Source: Gemmatimonadota bacterium
GTDB lineage: Bacteria > Gemmatimonadota > Gemmatimonadetes > Longimicrobiales > Gaopeijiaceae
Length of the DNA: 35,898 bases
Assembly: GCA_013043565.1 (NCBI GenBank)
Contig: JABDNZ010000387.1
Coordinates: forward strand, 1-35,898
Reading direction: 5' to 3'
Every line of letters begins with the position of its first letter. Position 1 is the first letter of the stretch. Shown here in pieces: positions 32,191-35,898 of this stretch. The notes under the pieces were generated by a model, which saw only the letters and a program-made list of their open reading frames with translations, made no database searches and was not told where the DNA came from. The position numbers and the translations under genes are program-made.

Positions 32191-32984
32191 TCCGGGCACT
32201 GGTGGTCCGGGGCATCCGACAGCACGGGAGGCTCATCGCGGCCCTTTGCGCCGGTCTGGTGCTTTTCGAGGGCGCAGTCGTATGGGCGGCTGCCAGCATC
32301 GGGATGGGGCCGGAGTTCCAACAGCTCATGACCACCCTGTTCCCCGCAAACGTCGTGGATACGATTTTTAGCCAGTTTGGATTCGCGTCTTTCTCCGGGG
32401 CCATCTCCTTCGGCTATCAGCACCCTGTGACACTGGTCATTTCAGTGGCCATCGTGACGGTCCTGGCCACCGTTCCAGCCCACGAACGGGAGACCGGGTT
32501 CCTCGACCTGGTCCTGTCCCGCCCCCTTGCTCGAGGGAAGTACCTCGCCGCGACCACGATCCTTCTGGCCATAGGATCGGCGTTGCCCCCCATCGCTCTC
32601 CTGTTGGGAAGCGCCTGGGGGTTGGAAGTAGTGGAAGCTTCTGAGGGCCTGGGATGGAAAGAGTACCTGCCGGCGGCGGGAGTTCTCGCCCTCCTCCTGG
32701 TCACGGTTGGGTCTTACACGCTCTTCTTCACATCTGCCGCAAAACGACGAGGTACCGCCATCGCCCAGTCGGTCGGGGTCACCCTCGTCTTCTACTGGCT
32801 GGATTTTATGGGGGATTACTGGGACGTCCTGGAAACGCCCCGGCTCTTCAGCCCCTTCCATTACTTCGATCCGGCGGTGGCAGCCGGTGCCGGGGTTCCT
32901 TTGGGTCATCTGCTCGTACTGTCAGGAATCACCCTCACATGCACCGCGGCGGCCTTCTGGAACTTCAGCCGACAGGATCTCTGA
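32187..32984 (+). CDS. ABC-2 type transporter permease
   Basis: Membrane partner of the preceding ATPase (265 aa, about six hydrophobic helices): LIAALCAGLVLFEGAVVWAAA, VTLVISVAIVTVLATVPA, YLAATTILLAIGSALPPIALLLG, AAGVLALLLVTVGSYTLFF, SVGVTLVFYWLDFMG and LLVLSGITLTCTAAAFW. Between the second and third, HERETGFLDLVLSRPLARGKYLAA matches the ABC-2 permease coupling region ('E...G.l..ll.rPlsr'). There are no large extracellular domains. It is translationally coupled to the ATPase. One ATPase and one permease probably assemble as a 2+2 complex. Confidence 0.88.
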   Translation: MIRALVVRGIRQHGRLIAALCAGLVLFEGAVVWAAASIGMGPEFQQLMTTLFPANVVDTIFSQFGFASFSGAISFGYQHPVTLVISVAIVTVLATVPAHERETGFLDLVLSRPLARGKYLAATTILLAIGSALPPIALLLGSAWGLEVVEASEGLGWKEYLPAAGVLALLLVTVGSYTLFFTSAAKRRGTAIAQSVGVTLVFYWLDFMGDYWDVLETPRLFSPFHYFDPAVAAGAGVPLGHLLVLSGITLTCTAAAFWNFSRQDL

Positions 32985-33020
32985 GGTCAGGTTCTCCCGG
33001 GCCCGGAAAGGACTCCCCAC

Positions 33021-33989
33021 ATGACCTCGAATGAGGCGAGGCGAAAGGAATACTGGGCCCGCATCAACAGGGCCGTCGACTACATCGAAGACCACCTGGG
33101 GGAAGAGATGACCCTCAGGGACATCGCCTCGGCTGCCTTCTTTTCCCCCTTCCATTTCCACCGGATCTTCCGAAGTCTCATGGGAGAACCGGTCAGTGGA
33201 TTTGTTCAAAGAATCCGACTGGAAAGGGCCGCCCTGCTTCTCCGGGCCAACAGGCAGACCCCGGTGACACGGGTGGCCATGGACTGCGGGTACGGAAGCC
33301 CCGCCGCATTTTCCCGGGCTTTCAAAACCGCCTTCGGGTGCACTCCTTCCCAATGGCGGCGTGGGCCCGGAGAGACTAGCAAGGACTGCACAGCCCCGGG
33401 CAAGGAGGGCAAAGAAACCGACCCTCACACGCTTTATCCTTCTGAGGAAGACGGAATCAACCAGAAGTCCCGCACCAGGAGAGAAAGCATGGCCGAGGAG
33501 ATGAAGATGGACGTGAGAGTGGAGGATCTACCGGAGCAGACCGTGGCCTATATCAGGCATGTGGGCCCCTATCAAGGGAACTCGGAGCTGTTTGAAGGCC
33601 TGTTCGGACGGCTCTTTCAATGGGCCGGGCCACGGAACCTCCTCCGATTCCCGGAGACACAGATCCTCTCCATCTACCACGACGATCCAGAGGTAACGGA
33701 CGACGAGAAACTTCGATTGAGCGTGGGCATCACGGTCTCACCGGACACCCAGGTTTCCGGTGAGGTGGGAAAGATGACCTTGGCTGAAGGAACCTATGCT
33801 CAAGCCCGATTCGAGCTGGATCCGGACGGCTATGCGGCGGCGTGGGAGGCGGTCTACGGGGGATGGCTTCCGGAGAGCGGTTATCAACCGGACGATCGCC
33901 TGGCCTTCGAGCGGTACCTAAACAGCCCCAAGGAGCATCCCGAGGGCAAACACATCGTCGAAATCTGTGTTCCCGTCAGACCTTTCTGA
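33021..33989 (+). CDS. AraC-family regulator with GyrI-like effector domain
   Basis: Transcription factor of 322 aa. The N-terminal AraC DNA-binding domain (about 1-115) has two helix-turn-helix units: MTLRDIASAAFFSPFHFHRIFRSLMG and TPVTRVAMDCGYGSPAAFSRAFKTAFGCTPSQWRR. A hydrophilic linker (about 116-160) follows. The C-terminal GyrI-like/SbmC domain (about 165-322) contains VRVEDLPEQTVAYIRHVGPYQG, VTDDEKLRLSVGITV, TLAEGTYAQARFEL and FERYLNS. This architecture (HTH in front of the effector domain) is like Rob and related sensors of small hydrophobic or cationic molecules. It follows the ABC-2 genes by 36 bases on the same strand and probably controls them. A Met in the linker (MAEEMKMDV) is not a separate start as far as I can tell. 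Confidence 0.92.
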   Translation: MTSNEARRKEYWARINRAVDYIEDHLGEEMTLRDIASAAFFSPFHFHRIFRSLMGEPVSGFVQRIRLERAALLLRANRQTPVTRVAMDCGYGSPAAFSRAFKTAFGCTPSQWRRGPGETSKDCTAPGKEGKETDPHTLYPSEEDGINQKSRTRRESMAEEMKMDVRVEDLPEQTVAYIRHVGPYQGNSELFEGLFGRLFQWAGPRNLLRFPETQILSIYHDDPEVTDDEKLRLSVGITVSPDTQVSGEVGKMTLAEGTYAQARFELDPDGYAAAWEAVYGGWLPESGYQPDDRLAFERYLNSPKEHPEGKHIVEICVPVRPF

Positions 33990-34005
33990 CCTGAAGATCT
34001 GGATT

Positions 34006-34038
34006 CCCGGGCCCTTCCCCGGCGGGGAAGGGCCCGGG
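34006..34038. terminator. Strong perfect hairpin between convergent genes
   Basis: CCCGGGCCCTTCCCC, a GGC loop, then GGGGAAGGGCCCGGG: a perfect 15-bp stem in the 63-base gap between the AraC-GyrI stop and the DinB stop. It is very GC-rich with no long T-run, so it probably works as a bidirectional terminator or transcript-end stabiliser. This is the strongest hairpin I found in the window. Confidence 0.7.
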
Positions 34039-34052
34039 AGGCCAAGCCTTTC

Positions 34053-34562
34053 TTACATCTGGCCTTCATCGGCTGAAGGCCCGTAGAGGGCCGGCAAGGG
34101 CAGGTCGTTCAGCCTGAGGTAGACGGTGAGTTGACCCCGGTGGTGATAGAGGTGGTTCATTACAAAGGCACGAACCACGGCGACCCGGGGCATGGTGAAC
34201 AGCTCATTTTCTCCGTGCCGGAGAGTCCAAGGCTTCATCAAGTCCTCGTCGCTAATCCCGGTCAGAGCGGTTCTGAAGTCAGCTACGCTTTTATCAAACG
34301 CCGCCAGTACGCCCTCCAGTGTTTCGGCCGGAGGAGGCGGCACGAACTCTCCCTTTTCCGGATCCAAATCCATCGATTCGGTCGAGAGCGTAGCCGTTCC
34401 CCACTCTGAGAGACGCGCTATGTGATTCGCCATCTCCATGAAGGAGAATGACTTCTCATGAGGCTTCCAGCCGAACTTGTCCTCGGGGACCCGCGCCAGG
34501 GTGTCGCGGGTTTTTGCCATCTCTTGGTCGAACTCAGGCAACATTGCGGCGGCAATGCTCAT
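34053..34562 (-). CDS. DinB/YfiT-like metal-binding four-helix protein
   Basis: A 169-aa cytoplasmic protein of the DinB superfamily (YfiT/BSTs-like thiol transferases and related enzymes). The helical layout and His positions fit: ANHIARLSEWGTATL (first metal His), the central GVLAAFDKSVADFRTALTGI helix, and the C-terminal NHLYHHRGQLTVYLRLNDLPLPALYGPS. The family-typical 'H..HHRGQl' near residue 140 gives the other ligands. The ORF track starts 23 codons early; the ATG at 34562 has AAGGAG upstream. Enzymatic role (thiol transfer, detoxification) is unknown. It is monocistronic and divergent from the DRG-like GTPase gene, with about 150 bases between them. Confidence 0.86.
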   Translation of the reverse strand: MSIAAAMLPEFDQEMAKTRDTLARVPEDKFGWKPHEKSFSFMEMANHIARLSEWGTATLSTESMDLDPEKGEFVPPPPAETLEGVLAAFDKSVADFRTALTGISDEDLMKPWTLRHGENELFTMPRVAVVRAFVMNHLYHHRGQLTVYLRLNDLPLPALYGPSADEGQM

Positions 34563-34715
34563 GGTGCGCTCCTTGGATATCCTGGGACAAAACGGAGGAA
34601 GCCCGTCCCAATCGCTTCCCCATGACCCCAACGCCTACCCGACAGATAGGGCCAGGTTCTCTATTGCACGGACGGTCCTGGACACTCATGCTCCTGGTAG
34701 AGAGGAGGCCACGGG

Positions 34716-35699
34716 ATGCCAGCCAACCTGACCCCCATCTACCGAGAAGCCGAAGCGAAGTTCAAGGCCGCCGTGACCAGGGAGGAGAAGATCGCCGCCC
34801 TGGAAGAGATGCTCCGCGTCATCCCGAAGCACAAAGGGACGGAACATCTCCAGGCCGACCTTCGATCCCGCCTATCCAAGCTCAGACAAGAGCCGAAGAA
34901 GAAGGGCGTCGCCAAGGGAATCAGCCACAAGATCCCCAAGGAAGGAGCTGGCCAGGTGGCCCTGGTAGGCGCTCCGAACTCGGGAAAATCCAGCCTCGTG
35001 GCTCAGTTCACGCACGCGAAGCCCGACGTCGCCGCCTACCCTATGACCACCCTCAAAGCCACCCCGGGCATGATGCCCTACGAGGACGTGGGTTTCCAGC
35101 TGGTCGACCTTCCGCCCCTCTGCCATGAGCATGTGGAGCCGTGGGTGTACGACCTCACCCGGGCCGCAGATCTGGTCTGGCTGGTGGTATCGATCCGAGC
35201 CCCCCTCCAAGGGCTGGAGCTGGTGGAGGAACTGTTGGCTGGGAAGGCGATAGGCCTTTATCCCGCCGGCACGGATGCGCCCGAAGCACCACGCCCCGGA
35301 TGGACATATAAGAAGACCCTGCTGGTGATCACCGGAATGGACCTACCGGGGGCACAAGGGGATCTGGAGGCCCTGGAGGAGCTGATCGAGCTGCCCTGGC
35401 CCAGGGTTACGGTATCCACGACCACCGACGACTCTCTGGAGGCTTTGGGCAGGGCGACCTTCGAAGCCCTGGACATCATGAGGGTTTACTCCAAGGAGCC
35501 CAGGAAGGACCCCGACCTGACACGTCCGTTCACCCTCACGAGGGGAAGCACGGTGGAAGATCTCGCTCGGGCCATCCACAAAGAGATCGCAGAGGAGATC
35601 AGGTTTGCCCGAGTCTGGGGGCCCAGCGCATTCGACGGTCAATCGGTCCACGAGCACCATGTGCTCGAGGAGGGGGATGTCGTGGAGCTACACCGATAA
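34716..35699 (+). CDS. DRG/OBG-like GTPase with TGS domain
   Basis: GTP-binding protein (327 aa) of the OBG/HflX-type superfamily. The N-terminal helical segment EKIAALEEMLRVIPKHKGTEHLQADLRSRLSKLRQE resembles the start of DRG (Rbg) proteins, better known from archaea and eukaryotes. Then G1 GAPNSGKSSL (about 83-92), G2-like AAYPMTTLKATPG, G3 VDLPPL (DxxG replaced by DLPP) and G4-like VITGMDLPG (N/TKxD replaced by TGMD). A C-terminal TGS domain (about 255-327) starts at KDPDLTRPFTLTRGSTVEDLARAIH and ends LEEGDVVELHR. The altered G3 and G4 may change nucleotide specificity or hydrolysis. A ribosome-associated role is usual for TGS GTPases but is inferred here. Confidence 0.85.
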   Translation: MPANLTPIYREAEAKFKAAVTREEKIAALEEMLRVIPKHKGTEHLQADLRSRLSKLRQEPKKKGVAKGISHKIPKEGAGQVALVGAPNSGKSSLVAQFTHAKPDVAAYPMTTLKATPGMMPYEDVGFQLVDLPPLCHEHVEPWVYDLTRAADLVWLVVSIRAPLQGLELVEELLAGKAIGLYPAGTDAPEAPRPGWTYKKTLLVITGMDLPGAQGDLEALEELIELPWPRVTVSTTTDDSLEALGRATFEALDIMRVYSKEPRKDPDLTRPFTLTRGSTVEDLARAIHKEIAEEIRFARVWGPSAFDGQSVHEHHVLEEGDVVELHR

Positions 35700-35767
35700 G
35701 GCAGTGGATTCGGGGAACAGCGGGGATAGGAGTACCCGGAACGGGCGATTGAAGTGAAGGTCGGTCC

Positions 35768-35898
35768 TCAAACCTCTACAGAAGATTTCTGTCCGCGCTT
35801 ATAGAGCCATACGCCGCCCCCGATGACTGCGGCGGCCACCAACAACACCAGGGCGATCAGGACTGCCTTCACCAACACAACGAGGACGCCCAGTAGCC
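35768..35898 (-). CDS. C-terminal end of a membrane protein (partial, runs off window)
   Basis: Not in the ORF track because it lacks a start. Reading the minus strand from the window edge gives LLGVLVVLVKAVLIALVLLV, then AAAVIGGGVWLYKRGQKSSVEV and a TGA at 35770-35768. This is a hydrophobic stretch long enough for one or two transmembrane passes, followed by a short basic/polar tail. The 43 visible codons show no family signature. It could be the end of a larger integral membrane protein or a small single-pass protein. It converges on the GTPase gene with about 68 bases between, in which I see no clear terminator. Confidence 0.5.
   Translation of the reverse strand, partial: LLGVLVVLVKAVLIALVLLVAAAVIGGGVWLYKRGQKSSVEV

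Noticed and set aside
1-35898. Mobile elements, tRNA or rRNA genes
   Set aside because: No transposase or integrase ORF, no inverted-repeat-bounded element, and no tRNA-like cloverleaf or rRNA-like sequence was noticed by eye. A tRNA scan would be needed to exclude small RNAs fully.

Overview
The window comes from a GC-rich bacterium with a Gram-negative envelope. Signs of this are an outer-membrane beta-barrel protein, a periplasmic lipoprotein, murein recycling (Mpl), Tat-exported enzymes and an S46 dipeptidyl-peptidase. A decayed fragment at the left edge resembles the TonB-plug-like tails common in Gemmatimonadota. That phylum or a near neighbour is my best guess, but it is an inference from style and not a phylogeny.

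Layout. (1) 1-631: remnants and no convincing intact gene. (2) 632-2065: mpl, on the plus strand. (3) 18563 down to about 2112, minus strand: one very long, tightly packed gene series, korA-korB-unknown(331 aa)-rnfB-nifJ-rnfC-rnfD-rnfG-rnfE-rnfA-nqrM-like-apbE, followed by two small Cys-rich proteins. Almost every junction is a start/stop overlap (ATGA, GTGA or TGATG). (4) 18564-19009: divergent control region with an operator-like palindrome. (5) 19010-21269: thrB (frameshifted) and thrC. (6) 21298-23471: feoB and feoA behind a Fur-box-like site. (7) 23667-24665: a D-cysteine desulfhydrase/cysteate lyase-type PLP enzyme. (8) 27574 down to 24695: PCuAC copper chaperone, RsmC-like methyltransferase and an exported M20 amidohydrolase. 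(9) 27705-31241: S46 peptidase, DUF481 barrel and a stand-alone tRNA-binding domain. (10) 31285-33989: ABC-2 exporter pair and an AraC-GyrI regulator. (11) DinB protein, DRG-like TGS GTPase, and the C-terminus of a membrane protein running off the right edge.

The centrepiece is region 3. It encodes two 2-oxoacid:ferredoxin oxidoreductases: a KorAB-type enzyme with the gamma domain fused to alpha, and a giant single-chain NifJ/PFOR. These are interleaved with a complete six-subunit Rnf complex and its apparent maturation factors (ApbE for covalent FMN, and an NqrM-like protein for the Cys-ligated Fe site). The arrangement suggests that ferredoxin reduced by oxidation of pyruvate and 2-oxoglutarate is passed to Rnf to pump ions and reduce NAD+. 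The reverse flow (Rnf-driven ferredoxin reduction for reductive carboxylation) is also possible. Three parts look unusual. The NifJ carries a ferredoxin tethered by an Ala/Pro linker plus other insertions. An unrecognised 331-aa protein is encoded inside the operon. An NqrM-like factor, normally the partner of Na+-NQR, sits in an Rnf operon. All family assignments come from reading motifs, with no database search.
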